This document shows, one piece after another, positions 1-5,611 of a stretch of DNA of 9,643 bases. Below the pieces are notes generated by a model, which saw only the letters and a program-made list of their open reading frames with translations, was not told the origin of the DNA and did not search any database. Source of the DNA: Acidobacteriota bacterium (GTDB lineage Bacteria > Acidobacteriota > Vicinamibacteria > Vicinamibacterales > UBA8438). The translations under genes and the position numbers were made by a program. The stretch lies in contig SXOW01000463.1 in NCBI GenBank assembly GCA_005778315.1, positions 1 to 9,643 of the forward strand. Reading direction: 5' to 3'. Position 1 is the stretch's first letter, and each line of letters begins with the position of its first letter.

Positions 1-183
1 CCAGACGGCAAGTTCGTCGAGGCGCTGGAGTTGTCGGACCACCCGTGGTTCGTCGCCGTGCAGTTTCACCCCGAGTTTCGGTCCAAACCGCTACGTCCGC
101 ACCCGCTCTTCGCGGATTTCGTGCGCGCCAGCTATGCCCACCGAGCTGAGGCGCGTATGGCGTCGGCATCGATCGACACCTAG
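1..183 (+). CDS. pyrG: CTP synthase, C-terminal end (partial)
   Basis: The window opens inside this gene; only the last 60 residues are visible. CTP synthase makes CTP from UTP with ATP and glutamine in the cytoplasm. The visible piece is the end of the class I glutamine amidotransferase domain. It carries VQFHPEF at residues 20-26 of the fragment, whose His and Glu complete the Cys-His-Glu catalytic triad, followed by the typical RPHPLFADFVRAS ending. The Cys nucleophile and the synthetase domain lie upstream, outside the window. The last ten or so residues after the family core are variable. pyrG directly before kdsA is a common arrangement in Gram-negative bacteria and supports the call. 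The 58 bases to kdsA contain a hairpin and a promoter-like hexamer, so kdsA need not depend on pyrG transcription. Other class I amidotransferases share the HPE motif, but the flanking residues fit PyrG best. Confidence 0.93.
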   Translation, partial: PDGKFVEALELSDHPWFVAVQFHPEFRSKPLRPHPLFADFVRASYAHRAEARMASASIDT

Positions 184-185
184 GC

Positions 186-207
186 CTGGGGCGCGAACGC
201 GTCCCAG
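186..207 (+). terminator. Hairpin between pyrG and kdsA
   Basis: CTGGGGCGC (186-194) and GCGTCCCAG (199-207) can form a 9-bp stem with one G-T wobble around a 4-base loop GAAC. It starts three bases after the pyrG stop codon and ends 22 bases before the TATAAT hexamer. Its place suggests a transcription end for pyrG before a new promoter for kdsA. There is no run of T after it, so a classical intrinsic terminator is not shown. It could be a 3'-end-protecting hairpin or chance in GC-rich DNA. Confidence 0.35.
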
Positions 208-229
208 CGTCGTCGGGGCCTGATGTCTC

Positions 230-235
230 TATAAT
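230..235 (+). promoter_or_regulatory. Consensus -10 element placed for a leaderless kdsA mRNA
   Basis: TATAAT is an exact match to the sigma-70 type -10 hexamer and stands out in GC-rich DNA. It ends 6 bases before the kdsA ATG at 242. With the usual distance from -10 to start of transcription, +1 would be the A of that ATG. No Shine-Dalgarno sequence lies between. No good -35 box is seen 16-18 bases upstream (around 206-213), and there is no extended -10 TG. The promoter role is inferred from sequence and spacing only. Confidence 0.55.
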
Positions 236-241
236 GAGCCA

Positions 242-1069
242 ATGGTTCCTGTTCTCGTCGGCGACGTGCCCATCGGCAACGGCGCTCCCCTTGTGCTCAT
301 CGGCGGTCCGTGTGTCATCGAAAGCGAGTCTCACGCGCTGCGGATGGGTGGTGCGATCGCTGCCGTGGCCAGGCGCCTTGGTATGCCGTATGTCTTCAAG
401 GCATCGTTCGATAAGGCCAACCGCACGTCGGAGCACTCATTTCGGGGGCCAGGCCTCGAGGCCGGGCTGGCGACGCTGACTCGCGTGAAAGAGACGCACG
501 GTGTGCCGATCCTGACGGATGTCCATGAGCCCCACCAGGTCGCCGCGGTGGCCGAGGTGGCCGAGGTGCTCCAGATACCGGCCTTTCTCTCACGCCAGAC
601 CGACCTCATCGTGTCGGCCGCCGAGACGGGTCGCGTCGTCAACCTCAAGAAGGGGCAGTTCATGGCCCCGGACGACATGCGACACGCGCTCGCCAAGGTG
701 ACCAACCATGGCAACGACCAGGTCCTGCTCACCGAGCGCGGCGTCAGCTTCGGCTATCACAACCTGGTGGTAGACATGCGGGCGTTTCCTCAGCTCCGAG
801 CCTTGGGAGCACCGGTGATCTTCGACGTCACACACAGCCTGCAGCTCCCGGGCGCAGGCGACGGCGTCACGGCAGGGCAAGCCGAGTACATCGAGCCACT
901 CGCCGCGGCCGGGGTGGCCGCAGGAATAGACGGCATCTTCCTCGAGATCCACGACAATCCGTCGCAGGCCAAGAGTGACGGACAGAACGCCCTGGCGCTC
1001 GACCAGCTCGAACCGCTGCTGACGCGTCTGCTCCGGATCGATGCGGCGAGGCGCGCAGGACTGTCATGA
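242..1069 (+). CDS. kdsA: 3-deoxy-8-phosphooctulonate (Kdo-8-P) synthase, metal-dependent type
   Basis: KdsA condenses PEP with D-arabinose-5-phosphate to Kdo-8-phosphate in the cytoplasm, a committed step for the inner core of lipopolysaccharide. The 275-residue protein is full length for the family and aligns throughout: YVFKASFDKANR (50-61), RGPGLE (68-73), TDVHEP (92-97), LSRQTDL (116-122), NLKKGQF (134-140) and FDVTHSLQ (194-201). It has GGPC at 21-24 where the metal-free E. coli enzyme has GGMN. With Cys24, His198, Glu235 and Asp246 it has all four ligands of the metal-dependent class typified by Aquifex. The ATG at 242 is the first possible start after an in-frame TGA at 221-223, and it gives an N-terminus that lines up with E. 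coli KdsA. Its stop overlaps the kdsD start by four bases (ATGA). No ribosome binding site precedes it; see the -10 element. Confidence 0.97.
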   Translation: MVPVLVGDVPIGNGAPLVLIGGPCVIESESHALRMGGAIAAVARRLGMPYVFKASFDKANRTSEHSFRGPGLEAGLATLTRVKETHGVPILTDVHEPHQVAAVAEVAEVLQIPAFLSRQTDLIVSAAETGRVVNLKKGQFMAPDDMRHALAKVTNHGNDQVLLTERGVSFGYHNLVVDMRAFPQLRALGAPVIFDVTHSLQLPGAGDGVTAGQAEYIEPLAAAGVAAGIDGIFLEIHDNPSQAKSDGQNALALDQLEPLLTRLLRIDAARRAGLS

Positions 1070-2055
1070 CGATGCACGAGCGTTCACCGGTCGAGGACAT
1101 CGATCTGAACCTCGCTCGCAACGTCCTCGAAATCGAGGCCGCCGCCATTCAGGCCCTGGCGACGCGGATCGATGCGCGGTTCGCGGACGCGGTGCGGATC
1201 CTCGACGGCTGCACCGGTCGAGTGATCGTGACCGGCATGGGCAAGTCGGGCATCATCAGCCGCAAAATCGCCGCGACGCTCTCGAGCACCGGCACGCCGG
1301 CCTTCTTCCTCCATCCGGCCGAGGCCGTGCACGGCGACCTCGGTGTCGTCCAGGGTGACGACGTGGTGGTGGCGTTGTCCCACACCGGAGAAACCAGCGA
1401 GATCCTGCGGCTCCTGGAGACGATCAAACGCGTCGGGGCTCGAGTCATCTGCTTGACCGGTGCCCCTGGATCGACGCTCGCCCGGGCGGCCGACGTGACG
1501 CTGGATTGCCAGGTTCGCAACGAAGCCTGTCCGATGAATCTGGTCCCGACGGCCAGCACCACGGCCGCCCTCGCCATGGGCGATGCCCTCGCGATGACGC
1601 TGCTGGTCAAGAAAGGGTTTGGTGAGCGCGACTTCGCAGAACTCCATCCCGGCGGCGGTCTGGGCAAGCGGCTGTTGCGAGCCGACCAGTTGATGCACAC
1701 CGGCGATGGCCTCCCCGTCGTGACCACCAACACCCCGATGGGCACGGCCCTGCGCGTCATGTCGGACAAAGGACACGGCATGACCTGTGTGTCGACGGCC
1801 GACGGGCGCCTGGCGGGGGTCATCACGGATGGCGATCTTCGACGGCGGCTGACCGACGGGGACTCTCTGCCGGACCGGACGGCCGGCGAGATCATGAGCA
1901 CGACGCCGCGCACCATCGAACCAACCACGCTGGCAGCACAGGCCTTGCAGATGATGGAAGCCCACCGCATCACCTCACTTGTGGTGGTGACTCCCGACCA
2001 GCGGATCCAGGGCGTCCTCCACCTGCACGATCTCTGGCGGACTGAGTTGTTCTGA
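1066..2055 (+). CDS. kdsD: D-arabinose-5-phosphate isomerase (SIS + two CBS domains)
   Basis: KdsD interconverts D-ribulose-5-phosphate and D-arabinose-5-phosphate, supplying the sugar substrate of the KdsA encoded just upstream. At 329 residues it matches E. coli KdsD (328). The SIS sugar-phosphate domain covers about 40-180, with GMGKSG (57-62) and SHTGETSEIL (105-114). Lys60, Glu112, Glu153 and His194 sit at the positions of the E. coli catalytic residues Lys59, Glu111, Glu152 and His193. Two CBS repeats follow, about 207-262 and 275-329, each ending in a typical GVITDGDLRR- or GVLHLHDLW-like strand. The ATG at 1066 overlaps the kdsA stop as ATGA and has AGGA five bases upstream (1057-1060), so translational coupling is likely. 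A second ATG at 1072 is possible. The capsule paralogue KpsF and the gutQ product are very similar, but the neighbouring kdsA makes the LPS role the better call. Confidence 0.95.
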   Translation: MTMHERSPVEDIDLNLARNVLEIEAAAIQALATRIDARFADAVRILDGCTGRVIVTGMGKSGIISRKIAATLSSTGTPAFFLHPAEAVHGDLGVVQGDDVVVALSHTGETSEILRLLETIKRVGARVICLTGAPGSTLARAADVTLDCQVRNEACPMNLVPTASTTAALAMGDALAMTLLVKKGFGERDFAELHPGGGLGKRLLRADQLMHTGDGLPVVTTNTPMGTALRVMSDKGHGMTCVSTADGRLAGVITDGDLRRRLTDGDSLPDRTAGEIMSTTPRTIEPTTLAAQALQMMEAHRITSLVVVTPDQRIQGVLHLHDLWRTELF

Positions 2056-3290
2056 TGGCAGACTCGCTGGCCCTGCTGGCCGTCCTGGTAGCGCTGCTCG
2101 TCGGCCTCGCGGCTGGGAAGGCGTGGGAACGGTACAAGCTACGGGAAGGCAGCTGGATCGACCGGCGCAAGGCCCGGGAGTCCCCGCACTACATCCTCGG
2201 CCTCAACTTTCTGGTGTCCAACCAGCTCGACTTGGCGATCGAGGAGTTGACGACGGCGGCCGGAATAGACCCGGACGCGTTGGAAATCCATCTCATTCTC
2301 GGCAACCTGTATCGAGAGAAGGGACAGGTCACGCGGGCGATTCAGATGCATCAGCAGTTGTTGCGGCGACCCAGGCTCACCAAGCTGGAACACGCGTATG
2401 TGCTGCTCTGTCTGGCCCTCGACTTCCGCCGCGCCGGTTTTGTCGATCGGGCACTCGAAGCCTTCACCGAAGTGCTCCGTTTCGACACGGACAACCACTA
2501 CGCCCTGCTCAACCTCGAAAAACTGCACGAGGAGCAACACCAGTGGGAAGAGGCGTACGCGATCCGCCAGCGGCTCGCCGCGCTCGCGCCCGAGGAGCAG
2601 CGACAGCACCATCAGGCGATTCTCGCGTTTCTCGAGACCCAGCTAGGCCTGCAGGCCCTCGAACGACAGGACGAGCGGACCGCCGCGTCGAGGTTTGAGT
2701 CTGCCGTCGATTTGGACGCCCGCGCGTTGCCAGCCTACGTGAGGCTGGGCGACCTTCAGCATCGGGCCGGGCACGCGGCTGACGCGGTGGCGACCTGGGA
2801 GCGGCTGATCGCCAAAGCCCCCGAGCGCGCGTATCTCGTGTTCAGCCGGATCGAAGCGGTGAGCCGGGAACTCGGAGACGCCGAGCGCTTCCCGGCCCTC
2901 TGTCGACGGCTCATCGCGTCCAACCCGGTCGACTGGCGAGCACGACTCGCGCTCGGCCGTCATCTGGCCGCCGTGGGCCGACCGTCTGACGCGCTGGATC
3001 TCCTGTTCGACTCGTTGGTGCACAACCCGCACGCCATGGCGATCCATCAGGTGGTCTGGCGGGCCCTGGCCGCGGTGCAATTCGATGCGGATCGCGTCCA
3101 GCGGTACATGGAGCTGACGCGCGAAGCGGTCTTCTACCTCGATCCGCACGTCTGTATACGCTGCCGCTATCGCAGCACAGAACTCTTGTGGCAATGCCCG
3201 CAGTGTCACGAGTGGAATACCTTTATCGAGGAGCGTATCGCATCCGCGGAGGACGGGGAGGAGGAGGACGACGACAACGACGCCGGCTAG
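2055..3290 (+). CDS. lapB: LapB/YciM-type tetratricopeptide protein with rubredoxin-like zinc ribbon
   Basis: In E. coli LapB is an inner-membrane adaptor facing the cytoplasm that brings LpxC to the FtsH protease and so sets lipid A output. Architecture here: a single N-terminal membrane helix at about 4-22 followed by basic residues, a run of TPR-like helices from about 45 to 355, and a C-terminal metal ribbon with Cys367, Cys370, Cys381 and Cys384 (CIRC and CPQC). The segment YILGLNFLVSNQ (46-57) and the ribbon ending LLWQCPQCHEWNT (378-389) are close to the E. coli protein. Length is 411 against 389. The extra length includes a highly acidic tail at 397-411 (EDGEEEDDDNDAG) that E. coli lacks. 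The ATG at 2055 overlaps the kdsD stop (TGATG), which points to coupled translation with the Kdo genes and fits a role in LPS balance. That it acts on LpxC here is inferred from the family. Confidence 0.9.
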   Translation: MADSLALLAVLVALLVGLAAGKAWERYKLREGSWIDRRKARESPHYILGLNFLVSNQLDLAIEELTTAAGIDPDALEIHLILGNLYREKGQVTRAIQMHQQLLRRPRLTKLEHAYVLLCLALDFRRAGFVDRALEAFTEVLRFDTDNHYALLNLEKLHEEQHQWEEAYAIRQRLAALAPEEQRQHHQAILAFLETQLGLQALERQDERTAASRFESAVDLDARALPAYVRLGDLQHRAGHAADAVATWERLIAKAPERAYLVFSRIEAVSRELGDAERFPALCRRLIASNPVDWRARLALGRHLAAVGRPSDALDLLFDSLVHNPHAMAIHQVVWRALAAVQFDADRVQRYMELTREAVFYLDPHVCIRCRYRSTELLWQCPQCHEWNTFIEERIASAEDGEEEDDDNDAG

Positions 3291-3315
3291 CGTCGACGCC
3301 CGGGTCCGGCGGATT

Positions 3316-3915
3316 GTGCTGACCGGCGGGATCGCGACCGGCAAGAGCTACGTGCTGGACCGTTTCGCCGCTCTCGGTGTGCCGACGCTCGACGCGGACG
3401 ACCTGGCCCGTGCCGCGGTCCTGCCAGAGGGACCAGCGTGGCAGGGTGTCCGGGACGGCTTCGGCGCCGAGATGTTCGACGAACACGGGCATCTGGACCG
3501 GCCGCGATTGGGCGCGCTGGTGTTTGGTGACGCCGAGGCGCGCGCCCGACTCAATGCGCTCATCCATCCGCACGTCCGCTCCGCGACGACGGCGTGGTTC
3601 GACACGCTCACCGCACCCACACCGTTCGGCGTCGTCGCGATTCCGCTGTTCTACGAGACCTCGCCAGGCATGATGTTCGATTGCGTCCTCGTGACGGCCT
3701 GCGCGCCTGAACGGCAGCTCGCGCGGCTCATCGCGCGCGGCCTCAGCGAACCGGCGGCGCAACTCCGCATCGCGGCCCAGCTGCCGACCGACGAGAAAGT
3801 CGGACGCGCCGACCATGTCATTTGGACGGACGGGGCGCTCACCGACACCGACCGGCGCGTCGAGGAACTCTTCGGGATCCTGTCGGCAATGGCACGCGAG
3901 TCCTCGGGCCGCTAG
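3316..3915 (+). CDS. coaE: Dephospho-CoA kinase
   Basis: CoaE phosphorylates the 3'-hydroxyl of dephospho-CoA, the last step of coenzyme A synthesis. Counting from the GTG at 3316, the P-loop GGIATGKS is at 4-11, LDADDLAR at 25-32, HPHVR at 84-88 and IPLFYE at 109-114. Arg-rich lid-like residues follow at 133-141 (RQLARLIAR). The 199-residue length is normal. The start is uncertain. Family members usually begin three to six residues before LTGG, and the frame upstream reads RVRRIV without ATG, GTG or TTG. GTG 3316 is the nearest standard codon but trims the first beta strand; ATT at 3313 is a rare alternative. The frame stays open back through the end of lapB, so an upstream non-standard start or a sequencing error is possible. 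The 25-base gap after lapB suggests co-transcription. The stop codon lies inside a perfect hairpin. Confidence 0.93.
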   Translation: MLTGGIATGKSYVLDRFAALGVPTLDADDLARAAVLPEGPAWQGVRDGFGAEMFDEHGHLDRPRLGALVFGDAEARARLNALIHPHVRSATTAWFDTLTAPTPFGVVAIPLFYETSPGMMFDCVLVTACAPERQLARLIARGLSEPAAQLRIAAQLPTDEKVGRADHVIWTDGALTDTDRRVEELFGILSAMARESSGR

Positions 3916-3936
3916 TCCCCTAGGCAGGGGACTAGC
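3911..3936. terminator. Perfect 11-bp hairpin between convergent coaE and folD
   Basis: GCTAGTCCCCT (3911-3921) is followed by the loop AGGC (3922-3925) and its exact reverse complement AGGGGACTAGC (3926-3936). It includes the coaE TAG stop (3913-3915) and lies 14 bases beyond the folD stop (3951) on the other strand. It is therefore placed to end transcription from both directions. Neither side has a clear T tract, so termination could be rho-assisted, or the hairpin may mainly protect both mRNA 3' ends. The perfect stem and the position in the only convergent gap make function likely. Confidence 0.65.
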
Positions 3937-3950
3937 ACGGCACGGACAGG

Positions 3951-4895
3951 TTACACCGAGCGTCGCATTTCTGCCGCGCGGAGGGTGTTCGACAGCAGCA
4001 TCGTGATGGTCAGCGGCCCCACGCCGCCCGGCACCGGTGTGAGGGCACCAGCAATCGCTGCCACCTCCGGATGCACGTCCCCCACCACCGTATGACCGCG
4101 TCTGGCGAGCACGTCGAGTCGGGAGGACTCCGGGCCGAAGAGCGCCGCGACTGCGTCACGGTCACGCAGCCACGTGGTGCCAACATCGATGACCGTCGCG
4201 CCCGGTTTGACGAAATCCCGGGTCACGAACCCAGGTCGCCCGATCGCCGCCACGAGAATATCGGCCGTGGCCGCGATCGCTGGCAGATCCACGGTCCGTG
4301 AATGACAGATGGTGACCGTGGCGTGCCGGTGCAATAGCAGCATCGCCATCGGCTTCCCCACGATATCGCTCCGCCCGATCACCACCGCGTGCTGACCCGC
4401 GATCGGGATCCCCGCGCGGTCGAGCAGCTCAATAACGCCGGACGGCGTTCCCGGCGCGATACCCGGACGGTTCTGGGTGAGCCGACCCGCGTTGATTGGA
4501 GTAAAGCCGTCGACGTCCTTGTCGGGATGAATCGCGTCAAACACGCGTTGCTCGGCGTCGCGGCCCATGCCTGCCGGCAATGGCGATTGCACGAGGATGC
4601 CGTCCACCGACTCAGTGCGATTGAAGCGGTCTACGATCTCCAGCACCGCGTCTACGCTGGCGTCGTCCGCCACTCGCTCCAGCACGGCCGCGACGCCAAG
4701 GGTCTCGCACGCAATCATCTTGTTGCGCACGTAGGTCTCGGATCCGCCGTCATGCCCCGCCAGCACAATCGCGAGCCCGGGTGGACGCCCCGCTGACGCC
4801 GTGAACGCCTGCACCCTGGGCGGAAGCGACTCCCGGATCGCCGCTGCCACCACGTTGCCATCAAGCCGCCGTGCCATTGTCGTCTCAGCCGTCAT
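3951..4895 (-). CDS. folD: Bifunctional methylenetetrahydrofolate dehydrogenase / methenyltetrahydrofolate cyclohydrolase
   Basis: FolD oxidises 5,10-methylene-THF with NADP+ and hydrolyses the product to 10-formyl-THF, feeding purine and formyl-Met synthesis in the cytoplasm. Family motifs in order: SETYVRNKMIACE (52-64), with Tyr55 and Lys59 in the active-site YxxxK; VQSPLPAG (102-109), with Gln103; PDKDVDGF (124-131); the cofactor-binding VVIGRSDIVGKP (171-182); and PVPGGVGPLT (287-296). The protein is 314 residues, longer than the E. coli enzyme (288). Most of the excess is about 22 extra residues at roughly 243-268, between VIDVG and VVGDV. The ATG at 4895 has a G-rich GTGGGGGC stretch about four bases upstream and an in-frame TGA 24 bases before it; ATG at 4877 is a weaker alternative. 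It is the last gene of the minus-strand block, 55 bases after thiE, and may keep its own translation signal but not a clear promoter. Confidence 0.96.
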   Translation of the reverse strand: MTAETTMARRLDGNVVAAAIRESLPPRVQAFTASAGRPPGLAIVLAGHDGGSETYVRNKMIACETLGVAAVLERVADDASVDAVLEIVDRFNRTESVDGILVQSPLPAGMGRDAEQRVFDAIHPDKDVDGFTPINAGRLTQNRPGIAPGTPSGVIELLDRAGIPIAGQHAVVIGRSDIVGKPMAMLLLHRHATVTICHSRTVDLPAIAATADILVAAIGRPGFVTRDFVKPGATVIDVGTTWLRDRDAVAALFGPESSRLDVLARRGHTVVGDVHPEVAAIAGALTPVPGGVGPLTITMLLSNTLRAAEMRRSV

Positions 4896-4920
4896 CTTGC
4901 CCCCACCGCACCACCATCAC

Positions 4921-4946
4921 ACGCATCACGCACACGCATCACGCAC
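4921..4946. repeat. Perfect 13-bp tandem duplication in the thiE-folD gap
   Basis: ACGCATCACGCAC occurs twice head to tail (4921-4933 and 4934-4946) and is preceded by a related CACCACCATCAC run (4909-4920). It fills nearly half of the 55-base space between the thiE stop and the folD start. The pyrimidine/purine pattern resembles a simple-sequence expansion by slippage. No dyad symmetry is seen, so it is not an obvious operator or terminator. Confidence 0.8.
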
Positions 4947-4950
4947 CCGT

Positions 4951-5598
4951 TTACCCTGGTGGTTCGCCACACACGTCAAGATACTCGCGGACTCTCGCCG
5001 ACGGATCGCCGGTGGCCAGGAGGTCGGTGATGACCGCCACCGCCTGCGCGCCCGCCTCGAGCACCGCTGGCGCCGTGGCCAGCGTGATCCCGCCGATCGC
5101 GACCACCGGGCGGTCGCCGGCGGCGGAGACCGTCCGGCCCACCGCGTCCAACCCGACCGCCGCATAGCCGGTGTCCTTGGTACGTGTCGCGAACACCGGC
5201 CCGATGGCGAGATAGCTCACCGGGCGCCGCACCGCCTCCCAAACCTGCGAGTCGTCGTGGGTGGACAGACCAATGATGGCTGTCTCACCCAACAACCGGC
5301 GAGCCTCCTCAACGGGCAGGTCACCTTGCCCCAGGTGCACGCCGTCGGCCCCCGCCAGCATGGCGAGGTCGCACCGGTCGTTCACGACGATCCGCGCGCC
5401 ACACCGCGCGGCGTCCGACAGCATCTGCTCACACCAGCGGTGCACCACCTGCCCCTCGACGCCCGGCGCCCTGAGTTGGAGCAGGCGCACACCGGCGTCC
5501 ATGTAGACCTTGGCCAGTGCCGCCGGATGCCAGCCAGCGCTCGACGCCACCGCCGCATCGACAATCGCGTACAGCCGCGTCGTCACCGCCTTGTTCAT
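4951..5598 (-). CDS. thiE: Thiamine-phosphate synthase
   Basis: ThiE joins the pyrimidine (HMP-PP) and the thiazole phosphate to give thiamine phosphate, releasing pyrophosphate. The 215-residue TIM-barrel protein shows VVNDR (71-75), GADGVHLGQGDLP (83-95), IIGLSTH (108-114), IGPVFATRTKD (132-142) and VAIGGI (166-171), all hallmarks of the family. One hallmark is broken. The first pyrophosphate-binding motif, usually QxRxK, reads QLRAP (41-45), so the Lys equivalent to Lys61 of the B. subtilis enzyme is a Pro. I chose the ATG at 5598, 13 bases after the accC stop, because it gives the normal length. A TTG at 5634 would overlap accC and add 12 residues not typical of the family. No TPP riboswitch fits in the short gap, so expression should follow the acc operon. 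The TenI family looks similar, but the intact substrate motifs favour ThiE. Confidence 0.9.
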   Translation of the reverse strand: MNKAVTTRLYAIVDAAVASSAGWHPAALAKVYMDAGVRLLQLRAPGVEGQVVHRWCEQMLSDAARCGARIVVNDRCDLAMLAGADGVHLGQGDLPVEEARRLLGETAIIGLSTHDDSQVWEAVRRPVSYLAIGPVFATRTKDTGYAAVGLDAVGRTVSAAGDRPVVAIGGITLATAPAVLEAGAQAVAVITDLLATGDPSARVREYLDVCGEPPG

Positions 5599-5611
5599 CA
5601 CCGTGATCCCA

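Noticed and set aside
234..479. ATG at 234 opening an 81-codon frame
   Set aside because: It overlaps the -10 hexamer and is in a different frame from kdsA; the product resembles nothing and kdsA covers the region.
1084..1965. 293-codon open frame on the minus strand
   Set aside because: It is antisense to kdsD, which has all catalytic residues and both CBS domains; no family features were seen in the antisense product.
5599..5611. Possible TPP riboswitch before thiE
   Set aside because: Only 13 bases separate accC and thiE, far too short for a THI element, and no such motif is visible upstream of the acc genes.
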